DNA from: Mycolicibacterium malmesburyense
GTDB taxonomy: Bacteria > Actinomycetota > Actinomycetes > Mycobacteriales > Mycobacteriaceae
Assembly: GCF_001050015.1 (NCBI RefSeq)
Contig: NZ_CVTB01000275.1
Span: forward strand, 1 to 32,272
DNA length: 32,272 nucleotides
Direction of reading: 5' to 3'
Each line of letters starts with the position of its first letter. The first letter of the stretch is position 1. Below, piece by piece: positions 17,522-25,789 of the stretch. Under the pieces are notes generated by a model. The model was given only the letters and a program-made list of their open reading frames with translations, did no database searches and was not told the DNA's origin. The translations under genes and the position numbers were made by a program.

Positions 17522-18586
17522 ATGGACCTGCCCGTGATGCCGCCGGTGAAGCCGATGCTGGCCAAGTCGGTGGCGGCGATTCCCGCGGACGCGTCCTACG
17601 AACCGAAGTGGGACGGCTTCCGGTCGATCTGCTTTCGCGACGGCGACGAGGTCGAACTCGGCAGCCGCAACGAGCGGCCGATGACCCGCTACTTCGCCGA
17701 ACTCGTCGACGCCGCCCGACAGGAGTTGCCGGCGCGCTGCGTCATCGACGGCGAGATCATCGTCACCGCCGACCACGGCCTCGACTTCGAAGCGCTCCAG
17801 CAACGCATCCATCCGGCGGAGTCGCGCGTCCGGATGCTGGCCGAGAAGACGCCCGCCTCGTTCATCGCGTTCGATCTTCTCGCGCTCGACGACATCGATT
17901 ACACACAAAGGCCTTTCGGCGAACGCCGCGCCGCGCTCGTCGCCGCACTGTCCGACGCCGGTCCCAAGTTCCACGTCACGCCGGTGACCACTGACCTCGC
18001 CACGGCACACCGCTGGTTCGACGAGTTCGAGGGCGCGGGCCTCGACGGCGTCATCGCCAAACCCCTCGACGTGACCTACCAGCCCGACAAGCGCGTGATG
18101 TTCAAGATCAAACACCAGCGCACCGCGGACTGCGTCGTCGCGGGGTATCGCGTGCACAAGTCCGGAGAGGATGCGATCGGGTCACTGCTGCTGGGGCTCT
18201 ACCAGGACGACGGCACGCTGGCATCCGTCGGCGTGATCGGCGCCTTCCCGATGGCCCGCCGCCGCGAATTGTTCGCCGAATTCCAGCCGCTGATAACGAC
18301 ATTCGACAACCATCCGTGGAACTGGGCCGCCCACGCCGATCCCGATGTGGTGCGCCGCTACGGCGGCGGATCGCGCTGGAACGCGGGTAAGGATCTGTCC
18401 TTCGTGCCGCTACGTCCCGAACGGGTGGTCGAGGTCCGCTACGACCACATGGAGGGCGTGCGGTTCCGCCACACCGCCCAGTTCAACCGCTGGCGCCCCG
18501 ACCGCGACCCCCGCTCGTGCACCTTCGACCAACTCGCGCAGCCGGTCACGTTCAAGCTGCGCGACATCGTCCCCGGCCTCGGCTGA
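17522..18586 (+). CDS. ligC2: ATP-dependent DNA ligase LigC (LigC2-type, closest to Rv3731)
   Basis: A second 354-residue ATP-dependent ligase. Motif I is EPKWDGFR with K29, DGEIIV follows, and EGAGLDGVIAKPL and MFKIKH are motifs IV and V; the end is FRHTAQFNRWRPDRDPRSCTFDQLAQP. The start MDLPVMPPVKPMLAKS matches that of M. tuberculosis LigC as I remember it, so this copy looks like the direct LigC orthologue and the neighbour like the extra paralogue. The ATG at 17522 has no ribosome site but a -10-like GACAAT 6 nt away. Repair or back-up ligation beside the essential NAD-dependent LigA is the family role. Confidence 0.92.
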   Translation: MDLPVMPPVKPMLAKSVAAIPADASYEPKWDGFRSICFRDGDEVELGSRNERPMTRYFAELVDAARQELPARCVIDGEIIVTADHGLDFEALQQRIHPAESRVRMLAEKTPASFIAFDLLALDDIDYTQRPFGERRAALVAALSDAGPKFHVTPVTTDLATAHRWFDEFEGAGLDGVIAKPLDVTYQPDKRVMFKIKHQRTADCVVAGYRVHKSGEDAIGSLLLGLYQDDGTLASVGVIGAFPMARRRELFAEFQPLITTFDNHPWNWAAHADPDVVRRYGGGSRWNAGKDLSFVPLRPERVVEVRYDHMEGVRFRHTAQFNRWRPDRDPRSCTFDQLAQPVTFKLRDIVPGLG

Positions 18587-18645
18587 CCGCAATGACTTTC
18601 GCCAACCCGACGACCTCGCCGCGCGAGACATGTGATGCTGCAGAC

Positions 18646-19071
18646 ATGGTGATCACACGAGCGACGGCCGCCGCGGTGGTGCTCGCCGGCGCCGCCGTCG
18701 TAGTGGCCGGCCCGGCATGGGCACAGGGGCGGCTGGATGGCGAATACCGGTACGTCAACGGCCCCACCACGAACACATGGTCCATCACCAGCCAGTGCGC
18801 GCCCGACGGACGTTGCGGCGGAACGATTTCAAGCTCCACGGGGTTGATCGCACAGATCAGCAAGCAGGCTGACGGCCCGTGGGTCGTCGAGCGCCATGAC
18901 GTCGCCAACGGACGTCCGTGCGCCGACGGCAGCACCGGCCCGGCCGACATGACGTATTCGTTCGATCCGGCGAACCTGACGGGGAGCCTGCGCTACACGT
19001 GGAAGGCCGGATCCTGCAACGACCCGGGCCCGGGCGAGAGCGAGCAGCCGATCAGCCTGCAGCCGCTGTAG
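18646..19071 (+). CDS. Small secreted hypothetical protein
   Basis: A 141-residue protein with a clear signal peptide (MVITRATAAAVVLAGAAVVV, cleavage near AWA-QG at about 25). The mature part (about 115 residues) has four cysteines (contexts TSQCAP, GRCGGT, RPCADG, GSCND), suggesting two disulfides, and a beta-rich, Ser/Thr/Gly-rich composition. The start ATG 18646 is chosen for the signal peptide; GATGCT (18634-18639) is 6 nt upstream, the leaderless spacing. It resembles the many small Cys-containing exported proteins of mycobacteria; function unknown. It ends 7 bp before the stop of the convergent DUF3830 gene. Confidence 0.75.
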   Translation: MVITRATAAAVVLAGAAVVVAGPAWAQGRLDGEYRYVNGPTTNTWSITSQCAPDGRCGGTISSSTGLIAQISKQADGPWVVERHDVANGRPCADGSTGPADMTYSFDPANLTGSLRYTWKAGSCNDPGPGESEQPISLQPL

Positions 19072-19078
19072 GCCCGCC

Positions 19079-19582
19079 TCAGTCCCCCAGGCGCGCGAAG
19101 CTCAGGGTTTCTCCGCGCACACCGCCCATCCACAGGTCCTGGCAGGCTTCCGCCATCTCGTCGAGGCCTTCGATCACGGCGCCGAACACGTTGCCCGGCA
19201 CCCAGCCCTGATCCCCGTTGATCAGCAGGTTGTTGCGGCCGTAGAACAGCGCCAGGTCGACGATCGCGCCCGTGGTGCCCGTCCCGGCGGTGTTTTCGTA
19301 ACCGTAGGCCGGGTTGCCCAGCTGGTCGGAGTCGAAGGAGAACCAGCACAGGTCGCCGGGGATCGGCGTCACCGTGGTGTTCTCCTTGCCCGGGTCCGTC
19401 GGTGCGAATCCCGGTAGCAGCGTGTAGATCTCGTTGCGGGCGTACTTGCCGTGAAACACCGGCGCCGACAACGGAAGCGCATCCCACACCGCCGCGCACG
19501 TGCGCGGCGCCGCGTCGTCGAGCATGCGGGCGGTGCAGCTGACGCCGCGCTTGTCGAGGGACACGGTGATCAGCCTGCTCAT
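19079..19582 (-). CDS. DUF3830 family protein
   Basis: A 167-residue protein recognisable as DUF3830 (cyclophilin-like fold): MSRLITVSLDKRGVSCTARM, APRTCAAVWDALPL, GKYARNEIYTLLPGF and a C-terminal LFYGRNNLLINGDQGWVPGNVF. AGAAGGAG lies 5-6 nt before the ATG at 19582, which overlaps the amidase stop (ATGA), so it is the last gene of a coupled three-gene operon. The biochemical role of DUF3830 is not established. Its coupling to an amidase suggests a role in the same pathway, perhaps binding a small cyclic or amide substrate. Confidence 0.85.
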   Translation of the reverse strand: MSRLITVSLDKRGVSCTARMLDDAAPRTCAAVWDALPLSAPVFHGKYARNEIYTLLPGFAPTDPGKENTTVTPIPGDLCWFSFDSDQLGNPAYGYENTAGTGTTGAIVDLALFYGRNNLLINGDQGWVPGNVFGAVIEGLDEMAEACQDLWMGGVRGETLSFARLGD

Positions 19583-20982
19583 CGAACTCCTTCTGTCATC
19601 AAAGCCGGTGTGCGCCGGTGCCAGTCGGTGCCCATCTCGTGGGCGCGGCCCACCCGCAGCACCAACCCGTCGGCGTGCCGCGGGCCGACGATCTGCAGCC
19701 CGATCGGCAGGCCCGCGGAGGTGAAGCCGCACGGCACGCTCAGCGCGGGCTGCTGAGTCATGTTGAACGGGTAGGTGTAGGGCGTCCAACTCGCCCAGTA
19801 GTGCGATCGCCAGCCGTCGGGCACGTCGCGGCCGACGGGGAAGGCCGGCAGCGGAAGCGTCGGCGTGACCAGCACGTCGTAGTCCTGGTGGAACCGGCCC
19901 ATCACCTCCCCGAGTTGCATCCGCACCGCGGTCGCGTCCAGGTAGTCCGACGCCGAGAACGTCGCACCCACCGCCGCGATCCGACGCAGCCCCGGGTCGA
20001 CGCGATCGTCGACCGCTTCGCCGTACGCCTGCAACACCTTGGCCGCGCCCGAGAACCACAGCACGTGGAAGGCGTCGATCGGGTCGCGGAAGCCGGGGTC
20101 GACCTCCTCGACCCGGGCTCCCGCGTCGGCGAGGACGTGCACCGCGGCCCGCACCGCGGCGTCGATGTCCGGGTCGTTGCGCACATAGCCGAGCCTCGGC
20201 GAGAACGCCACGCGCAGGCCCGCGACGCCGTCGTCGAGCCCCGTCAGGAACGATTCGCGCGGTGTCGGCATCGCCGACCAGTCGCGCGCGTCGAAACCGG
20301 TGATCACGTCCATCAGCGCGGCGGTGTCGACCACGGTCCTGGTCATCGGGCCGGGGTGGGCCAAAGTCCCGAACGGGCTCGGCGGGTAGTGCGGGATCAG
20401 GCCGTACGTCGGCTTGAGCGCGACGGTTCCGGTGAAGCCAGCGGGAATCCGCACCGATCCGCCCGCGTCGGTTCCGACCGACCACACGCCCATGCCGAGG
20501 GCGACCGCCGCGGCGCTGCCGCCGCTCGATCCGCCTGCCGTCTTGGTGGGATCCCACGGATTCCCGGTGGCGCCGAAGCGCGCCGAGTCGGTGACGCCCT
20601 TCCACGAGTACTCCGGCGTCGTGGTCTTGCCGAGCAGCACCGCGCCGGTCTCGCGCAGTCGCGCGGTGCAGGGCGCGTCCTCGTCCCACGACCCGGCCTC
20701 CTCGATGAGCCAGCTGCCGCGAAGCGTCGGCCACCCCCTGGTCCACAGCGCGTCCTTGATCGACGTCGGCAAGCCGTCGCCCGGCCCGAGCGGTTGCCCC
20801 GCGTGCCAGCGCGCCTCCGATGCACGCGCCGCGGCCAGCGCCCCCTCGGGGTCGACGAACACGTAGGCGTTGACCGCGCCGTCGTAGGCCTCAATCGCGT
20901 CCAGCGCCGCCTGCGTGGCCTCGACGGGCGAGATGGTCTTGTCGCGGTAACCCCGCAGCAGCTCGGCGGCGGTCGGGATCAT
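19579..20982 (-). CDS. Amidase (amidase signature family)
   Basis: Hydrolyses a C-N amide bond, releasing ammonia or an amine; 467 residues. The Ser-cisSer-Lys triad is intact: K76 (TSIKDALW), the Ser of GGSSGGSAA (about 152-153) and nucleophile S176 (TDAGGSVRIPA). The AS-family core continues with KPTYGLIPHYP and ends with LPIGLQIVG. No fused domain is present. Its ATG overlaps the stop of the upstream 2-hydroxyacid dehydrogenase by 4 bp and its own stop overlaps DUF3830. Substrate cannot be read from the sequence; neighbouring genes suggest a small carboxylate amide. Confidence 0.93.
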   Translation of the reverse strand: MIPTAAELLRGYRDKTISPVEATQAALDAIEAYDGAVNAYVFVDPEGALAAARASEARWHAGQPLGPGDGLPTSIKDALWTRGWPTLRGSWLIEEAGSWDEDAPCTARLRETGAVLLGKTTTPEYSWKGVTDSARFGATGNPWDPTKTAGGSSGGSAAAVALGMGVWSVGTDAGGSVRIPAGFTGTVALKPTYGLIPHYPPSPFGTLAHPGPMTRTVVDTAALMDVITGFDARDWSAMPTPRESFLTGLDDGVAGLRVAFSPRLGYVRNDPDIDAAVRAAVHVLADAGARVEEVDPGFRDPIDAFHVLWFSGAAKVLQAYGEAVDDRVDPGLRRIAAVGATFSASDYLDATAVRMQLGEVMGRFHQDYDVLVTPTLPLPAFPVGRDVPDGWRSHYWASWTPYTYPFNMTQQPALSVPCGFTSAGLPIGLQIVGPRHADGLVLRVGRAHEMGTDWHRRTPALMTEGVR

Positions 20983-22046
20983 CGCGAATCCCGTTCCGAT
21001 GTCGCCGGCCTTCCGGCTCCGCCCGGCACGTAGCCCAGCTTCTTGTCCACCACGTTCCTCAACGGCTCCCCCGCCAGCCAGCGCCGCGCATTGTCGGCGA
21101 ACTGCTCGGCCAGCGTCTCTTGCCAGCCCACCACGTCACCCGCCATGTGCGCGGTGATCGTCACGTTGGGAGCGTCCCACAGCGGATGGTCGGGCGGCAG
21201 CGGTTCGGTCTCGAACACGTCGAGCGTCGCGCCGCCAATCCGGTTGTCGCGCAAAGCCGAAAGCAACGCCGACTCATCCACCAGCGGTCCGCGGCCGATG
21301 TTGACCAGATGGGCGTCGGGCTTCATCGCGGCCAGCACCGCCTCGTCGACCAGGCCGCGCGTCGAGGATGTCAGCGGCGCGGCCAGCACCAGGTGATCGC
21401 ACCAGCCGACCTCGTCGGCGAGGTCCGCGCTCGCGACGACGTCACCGAAGTCGGGATCGTCCGTCCTGGCGACGCGGCCCGCCCCGCGCACCTGCATGCC
21501 CGCGGCGTGCAGCAGTTGCGCGATCCCCCTGCCGATGCCGCCGGTGCCGACGACGAGCGCGCGGGCCCGCGCGATTCCGCGGGTCTCGCGGTGCTGCCAT
21601 CGGTGCTCGCGCTGCAGCGCGTAGCTGGTGCGGCTGTCCTTGGCGTGGGCGAGCACCGCGCCGAGCACGTATTCGGCGATCGGTCGGTCGAACACGCCGC
21701 GGGCGTTGGTCACCACCACGTCGGAGTCGCGCAGTTCAGCGAAGTCCGGGCAGAGCAGGGTGTCGACGCCGGCCGCGGTGACGTGGATCCATTCGAGGTC
21801 CGTGGCCTCGTGCCACACGTCGCGCACCGCGGTCGAGAAGAAGTCCCACAGCAGCAGCGCGCGGGCGCCGCGCACGGCGACGGCGAGGTCCTCGGCCGTG
21901 CAGTAGCGAAGGTCGGCTGCGACCCCCTCGAGGCCCGGCGGGCGGTCGGTGGAATTCTTGCACAGCACCGCGATGACCGGTTCGGCCGAACCGCCTCTGA
22001 GCTGCGACGACGGTGTGGTTCGCACGCTCTCCCCGGGGCCTGGCAC
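20979..22046 (-). CDS. D-2-hydroxyacid dehydrogenase (NAD-dependent)
   Basis: Interconverts a 2-hydroxyacid and a 2-oxoacid with NAD(P)H; 355 residues. The NAD-binding motif is VVGTGGIGRGIAQLL. The catalytic Arg, Glu and His lie in NIGRGPLVDE, DVFETEPLP and ITAHMAG. HPLW and VTNARGVFDRPIAEY are also family hallmarks. The start is GTG 22046: TAGCCT ends 6 nt upstream and TTGACA lies 17 bp further up. A second in-frame GTG at 22025 is possible. First gene of the operon with the amidase and DUF3830. The -35 box is part of the GntR operator-like palindrome, so expression should follow that regulator. Confidence 0.92.
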   Translation of the reverse strand: MPGPGESVRTTPSSQLRGGSAEPVIAVLCKNSTDRPPGLEGVAADLRYCTAEDLAVAVRGARALLLWDFFSTAVRDVWHEATDLEWIHVTAAGVDTLLCPDFAELRDSDVVVTNARGVFDRPIAEYVLGAVLAHAKDSRTSYALQREHRWQHRETRGIARARALVVGTGGIGRGIAQLLHAAGMQVRGAGRVARTDDPDFGDVVASADLADEVGWCDHLVLAAPLTSSTRGLVDEAVLAAMKPDAHLVNIGRGPLVDESALLSALRDNRIGGATLDVFETEPLPPDHPLWDAPNVTITAHMAGDVVGWQETLAEQFADNARRWLAGEPLRNVVDKKLGYVPGGAGRPATSERDSR

Positions 22047-22052
22047 GCCCCG

Positions 22053-22081
22053 AGGCTAGGGACACGCCGTAGGATTGTCAA
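22053..22081 (-). promoter_or_regulatory. Promoter of the hydroxyacid dehydrogenase operon
   Basis: On the minus strand, a perfect TTGACA -35 (22076-22081), a 17-bp spacer and TAGCCT -10 (22053-22058), then 6 nt to the GTG at 22046. The -35 lies inside the palindrome at 22073-22086, so a bound repressor would block polymerase directly. Confidence 0.75.
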
Positions 22082-22086
22082 CAATC
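22073..22086. promoter_or_regulatory. GntR/FCD operator-like palindrome, copy 1
   Basis: GATTGTCAACAATC: six-base inverted arms around two bases. Copy 3 at 25776-25789 is the same 14 bases read from the other strand. It lies between the hydroxyacid dehydrogenase operon and the isomerase-type gene at 22124, placed to control both. The core TTGTnnACAA fits GntR/FadR-type sites. Confidence 0.75.
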
Positions 22087-22123
22087 TGTTGCTGAGTTGG
22101 GCTTCTGGCCTCACACTGTGCAA

Positions 22124-22861
22124 ATGAGGATCGGGGAACTGGTGCCGCCCCCACCATTGCAGCAGGTAGGCATAGGCGTAGTTACTCCTTACGACTTCGC
22201 GCTCGACCGCGAACTCTGGCGTTGGGCGCCCGACGACGTCAGCTTGTTCGTCACCCGGCTCCGATACGCCCCGCTCCCGGTGACCGTCGACATGGCGGTG
22301 CACATCTCCGACCCCGAACACGTGGTCGCGGGCGCCGCCAACGTGCTCGCGGTCTCGCCCATCGTCACCGCGTACGCGTGCACCGCGGGCAGCTTCGTCA
22401 AGGGGATGGCCGGCGAGGCGGCCCTGGTGGCGGCGATGCGGGCGGCGGGCGCTCCGGCGGCGGTGACCACGAGCGGCTCGATGCTCGAGGCGCTGCGGCA
22501 CCTCGGCGTCGGCCGCGTCGCGACAGTCACCCCATACACCTCGGACCTGACGATCGGGCTGACGAAGTACCTGATGGAGGCCGGGGTCGAGGTCGTCGCC
22601 ACCTCCGGTCTGGGCCTGACCTCGCAGATCTGGGCGGTGCCGTATTCGAGGACCGCGGAACTGGTGCGCGCCACCGACGTCCCCGAAGCCGACGCCATCG
22701 TCGTCAGCTGTACGAACCTGCCCACCTACGACCTGATCGCCGAACTGGAGGCCGAGCTGCAGAAGCCGGTGGTCACGGCCAACCAGGTGACGATGTGGGC
22801 GGCACTGCGCGTCGCCGGGCGCAAGGCCGTGGGGCCGGGACAGCGCCTGTTGGAGGCGTAG
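22124..22861 (+). CDS. Maleate isomerase / Asp-Glu racemase family enzyme, two-cysteine form
   Basis: A 245-residue protein of the maleate cis-trans isomerase/arylmalonate decarboxylase branch of the Asp/Glu racemase superfamily. Both catalytic cysteines are present: C86 (VTAYACTAGSF) and C196 (IVVSCTNLPTYDLI). The family start is recognisable (VGIGVVTPYDFALDRELW), as is the conserved NQVTMWAALRVAG near the end. ATG 22124 is chosen; an upstream in-frame TTG at 22097 is possible. CACACT ends 6 nt upstream and may be a leaderless -10. It should isomerise or racemise a small (di)carboxylate, for example maleate to fumarate. Divergent from the dehydrogenase operon across operator copy 1. Confidence 0.85.
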   Translation: MRIGELVPPPPLQQVGIGVVTPYDFALDRELWRWAPDDVSLFVTRLRYAPLPVTVDMAVHISDPEHVVAGAANVLAVSPIVTAYACTAGSFVKGMAGEAALVAAMRAAGAPAAVTTSGSMLEALRHLGVGRVATVTPYTSDLTIGLTKYLMEAGVEVVATSGLGLTSQIWAVPYSRTAELVRATDVPEADAIVVSCTNLPTYDLIAELEAELQKPVVTANQVTMWAALRVAGRKAVGPGQRLLEA

Positions 22862-22876
22862 GGCTCTACGGACCGG

Positions 22877-22897
22877 TTGTTAACATTGTCGACAATC
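22877..22897. promoter_or_regulatory. GntR/FCD operator-like palindrome, copy 2 (double)
   Basis: ATTGTCGACAAT (22885-22896) is a perfect 12-bp palindrome, the same arms as copies 1 and 3 with CG at the centre. It overlaps a second site, TGTTAACA (22878-22885). Together they fill the gap before the second isomerase-type gene and its GntR partner, suggesting internal control and autoregulation. Confidence 0.7.
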
Positions 22898-22917
22898 TGC
22901 CGATCGAAGGGGCCGCC

Positions 22918-23637
22918 ATGGCGACCGTAGGACTGCTCTATCCGGGACACAGCGCCGAGGACGACTTCCCGGCGCTCGAGGCCCGGGTCGCGGGCCGGCT
23001 GCGCCTTCCCATGGTCATCACCTCGGTCGGTGAGGATGCGCACCGGGTCGACGCGCTGCTCGATCTCGGCGGCGACGAGCGCCTCGCCGACGGCGTCCGC
23101 CAACTCGCCGACACCCGTCCGCAGGCGGTGATGTGGGCGTGCACATCGGGCAGCTTCGTGTTCGGGCCCGACGGCGCACGCCATCAGGCCGCGAAAGTCG
23201 CTGCGGCGGCCGGTGTTCCGGCCTCGTCGACGTCGATCGCGTTCGTCGACGCGCTGCACGCCCTCGGCATCCGGCGCGTGGCGGTGGCCGCGTCGTACCC
23301 ACACGACGTCGCCGAGCATTTCGTGCGCTTCCTCGCCGCCGACGGCATCGAGGTGGTGGCGATGGGCAGCCACGGCATCATCACCGCCGCCGAGGTCGGC
23401 ACGCTGGAGCCCGACCGGGTGCAGCAGATGGTCACCGCCGCCGACCATCCCGACGCGGAGGCGGTGCTGGTGCCCGACACGGCGATGCACACGCTGGCCA
23501 TCATCGACCGCCTCGAGGCCGCGGTCGGAAAACCGGTGCTGACCGCCAACCAGGTGACGGTGTGGAAGGGCCTGCAACTCGCCGGCGGAGTGCCCGCGAT
23601 CCCCGGCCTGGGCCGCCTGTTCGGGGAGGCCGCGTGA
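22918..23637 (+). CDS. Maleate isomerase / Asp-Glu racemase family enzyme, one-cysteine form
   Basis: A 239-residue paralogue of the gene before it. AAGGGG lies about 8 nt before ATG 22918. The first catalytic cysteine is kept (C75, VMWACTSGSF), but the second is replaced by Asp (D187 in VLVPDTAMHT, aligned with VVSCTNLPT of the neighbour). The shared end NQVTVWKGLQLAGG confirms the alignment. In this superfamily racemases/isomerases use two Cys and arylmalonate decarboxylase one, so the reaction here is probably different from the neighbour's: a decarboxylation, hydration or a non-catalytic partner role. It overlaps the GntR gene (GTGA). Confidence 0.83.
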   Translation: MATVGLLYPGHSAEDDFPALEARVAGRLRLPMVITSVGEDAHRVDALLDLGGDERLADGVRQLADTRPQAVMWACTSGSFVFGPDGARHQAAKVAAAAGVPASSTSIAFVDALHALGIRRVAVAASYPHDVAEHFVRFLAADGIEVVAMGSHGIITAAEVGTLEPDRVQQMVTAADHPDAEAVLVPDTAMHTLAIIDRLEAAVGKPVLTANQVTVWKGLQLAGGVPAIPGLGRLFGEAA

Positions 23638-24293
23638 CCGAGTTCCTCGCGCCGGTGGAGCAGGAGTCCACGCCGAGCATCGTCGCCGACAAGTTGCGGC
23701 AGGCCATCGCCCACGGTGAACTGGCCCCGGGAACGCAGCTGATCGAGGCCGACCTGGCCCGCAAGCTCGGCGTCAGCCGCGGGCCGTTGCGCGAGGGCAT
23801 GCAGCGGCTGACCCAGGAGGGTCTGCTGATCGCGATCCGCAACCGCGGGGTGTTCGTCATCGACATGACGCCCGACGTGGCCTCGGACATGTACCTCGCG
23901 CGCGAGGCGATCGAACGCGCCGCAACGCGCCGAATCCTGCAGGGCGACTACGCATCTGCCGGTGACGAGCTGCTGGCGATCGTCGAGGAGATGGCCTCGG
24001 CCGCCGACGTCGAGGAGGGCAGCGAGGCCGACATCCGCTTCCACGAGCGCCTCGTCGAGTTGGCGGGCAGCCCGCGGCTGTCGCGGATGCATCAGACCTA
24101 TCTCGTCGAGACGCGGATGTGTGTGCACGCGCTGGCCGACACCTACGACAACCCCAGCGACCGCGTGGTCGAGCATCAGGCGCTGGCCAGTGCGATCCGG
24201 GCCGGTGATGTGCAGCTGTCGGACAAGCTGCTGATCGCGCACATGGAGGACGCCGTCGACCGGTTGGTCGCGCGGGTGTCGCGCGGCGCCTGA
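23634..24293 (+). CDS. GntR family regulator, FCD (FadR) subfamily
   Basis: A 219-residue DNA-binding regulator. The winged helix spans residues about 15-80: IVADKLRQAIAHGELAPGTQL, EADLARKLGVSRGPLREGMQRL, LLIAIRNRGVFV. The C-terminal FCD domain has the metal/ligand residues D and His in ADIRFHERLVELAGSPRL, VVEHQALASAI and LIAHMEDAVDRL. GTG 23634 overlaps the upstream stop and has GGGGAGG 5 nt before it. It is the only regulator in the cluster and almost certainly binds the three TTGTnnACAA palindromes; FCD ligands are typically small carboxylates, fitting the neighbours. Its own unit carries operator copy 2. Confidence 0.93.
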   Translation: MTEFLAPVEQESTPSIVADKLRQAIAHGELAPGTQLIEADLARKLGVSRGPLREGMQRLTQEGLLIAIRNRGVFVIDMTPDVASDMYLAREAIERAATRRILQGDYASAGDELLAIVEEMASAADVEEGSEADIRFHERLVELAGSPRLSRMHQTYLVETRMCVHALADTYDNPSDRVVEHQALASAIRAGDVQLSDKLLIAHMEDAVDRLVARVSRGA

Positions 24294-24297
24294 TCCG

Positions 24298-25758
24298 CTA
24301 CAGGGCGATGCCGACGTACTTGGTCTCGAGGAATTCGTCGATGCCCACCGACCCGCCCTCGCGGCCGAGACCGGACTGTTTGACGCCGCCGAACGGGGCC
24401 GCGGGGTTGGACACGATGCCCTGGTTCAGCCCGACCATGCCGGTCTCCAGCGCCTCGGCGACGCGCAGGGCCCGCCGCAGGTCGTTGGTGAAAACGTAAG
24501 CCACCAAACCGTATTCGGTGTCGTTCGCGGCGGCGACGACCTCCTCCTCGGTCTCGAACGGCGTCAGCGGAGCGACCGGGCCGAAAATCTCCTCACCCGA
24601 CATCCGGGCCTCGCGCGGGACCCCGGTCAGCACGGTGGGTTGATAGAAGTTTCCGTCGCCGGAAACCGCTGTGCCACCGGTCAATACGCGCGCACCGCGA
24701 CCGACCGCGTCGTCGACCAGCGTCTGCACCTTGTGCAGCGCGGCCTCGTCGACCAGCGGACCGACCTTGACCCCGTCCTCGGTGCCGCGGCCCACGCTGA
24801 GCCCGGCCATCCGATCGGCGAGCCGGCGGCCGAACTCGTCGATCACCGACGCGTGCACGAAGATTCGGTTCGCGGCCGTGCAGGCCTCGCCCATGTTGCG
24901 CATCTTGGCCGCCATGGCGCCCTCCACCGCCTCGTCGAGATCGGCGTCGCCGAACACGATGAACGGGGCGTTGCCACCGAGTTCCATCGACGTCCGCAGC
25001 ACCTTCTGCGCGCACTGCTCGAGCAGGATGCGGCCCACCCGCGTCGACCCGGTGAACGACAGCTTGCGGGCGAGCCCGGAGCGGATCAGCGGTTCGCACA
25101 CCGCGTTGGCGTCCATCGCGGTGACGCAGTTGACGGCGCCGGCGGGCACACCGGCCTCGTCGAGGATCCCCATCAGCGCCAGCATCGTCAGCGGGGTCTG
25201 GTGCGCCGGTTTGATCACGCTGGTGCATCCGGCCGCGATCGCGGGTCCGAGCTTGCGGGTGCCCATCGCCATCGGGAAGTTCCACGGGGTGATCAGCAGG
25301 CAGGGTCCCACGGGCTGGCGCGCGATCAGGAAGCGCGCGCCGCCCGCGGGCGCGGTCTGATAGCCGCCGTCGATACGGGTGGCCTCCTCGGCGAAGTGGC
25401 GGAAAAACTCCGCCGCATAGGCGACTTCGCCGCGCGCCTCGGCCAGGGGTTTGCCCATCTCCAGCGTCATCAGCAGCGCCAGATCGTCGACGCGTGCGTG
25501 CAGCAGTTCGAAGGCGGCCATCAGCATGTCGGCGCGCGCCCGCGGCGGCGTGGCCGCGAAATCGCGCTGGGCGGCGACCGCCGCCTCCAGGGCGGCCCGG
25601 GCGTCGGCGGGGGTGGCGTCGGCGACCGCGCACAGCGTCCGCCCGGTCGCGGGGTCGGTGACGTCGAAGGTGCGCCCCCCGCTCGCCTCGACCCACTTGC
25701 CGTCGACGAACAGTCGCTTGTCCACCGCATCGATCACATGCCGTTCGCGGTCCACCAC
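24298..25758 (-). CDS. Aldehyde dehydrogenase, succinate-semialdehyde dehydrogenase type
   Basis: Oxidises an aldehyde (probably a semialdehyde) to the acid with NAD(P)+; 486 residues. The catalytic Cys is C293 (NMGEACTAANR, the GabD-type pattern) and the general base is E259 (SMELGGNAPF). The cofactor region is TPWNFPMAMGTRKLGPAIAAG with KPAHQTPL; the end is PFGGVKQSGLGREGG. GAGGAGG stands right before two successive GTG codons (25758, 25755); the second has better spacing. Divergent from the aminotransferase, with operator copy 3 over its presumed -10/start (TAGATT, 25786-25791 minus). With the aminotransferase it forms a GABA- or beta-alanine-type step: amine to semialdehyde to acid. Confidence 0.92.
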   Translation of the reverse strand: MVDRERHVIDAVDKRLFVDGKWVEASGGRTFDVTDPATGRTLCAVADATPADARAALEAAVAAQRDFAATPPRARADMLMAAFELLHARVDDLALLMTLEMGKPLAEARGEVAYAAEFFRHFAEEATRIDGGYQTAPAGGARFLIARQPVGPCLLITPWNFPMAMGTRKLGPAIAAGCTSVIKPAHQTPLTMLALMGILDEAGVPAGAVNCVTAMDANAVCEPLIRSGLARKLSFTGSTRVGRILLEQCAQKVLRTSMELGGNAPFIVFGDADLDEAVEGAMAAKMRNMGEACTAANRIFVHASVIDEFGRRLADRMAGLSVGRGTEDGVKVGPLVDEAALHKVQTLVDDAVGRGARVLTGGTAVSGDGNFYQPTVLTGVPREARMSGEEIFGPVAPLTPFETEEEVVAAANDTEYGLVAYVFTNDLRRALRVAEALETGMVGLNQGIVSNPAAPFGGVKQSGLGREGGSVGIDEFLETKYVGIAL

Positions 25759-25775
25759 GCCTCCTCGAATGGTCA

Positions 25776-25789
25776 GATTGTTGACAATC
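25776..25789. promoter_or_regulatory. GntR/FCD operator-like palindrome, copy 3
   Basis: GATTGTTGACAATC, the exact reverse complement of copy 1. Its TTGACA (25781-25786) is the -35 of the aminotransferase promoter, and on the other strand it covers the likely start of the aldehyde dehydrogenase transcript (TAGATT -10 at 25786-25791). Confidence 0.75.
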
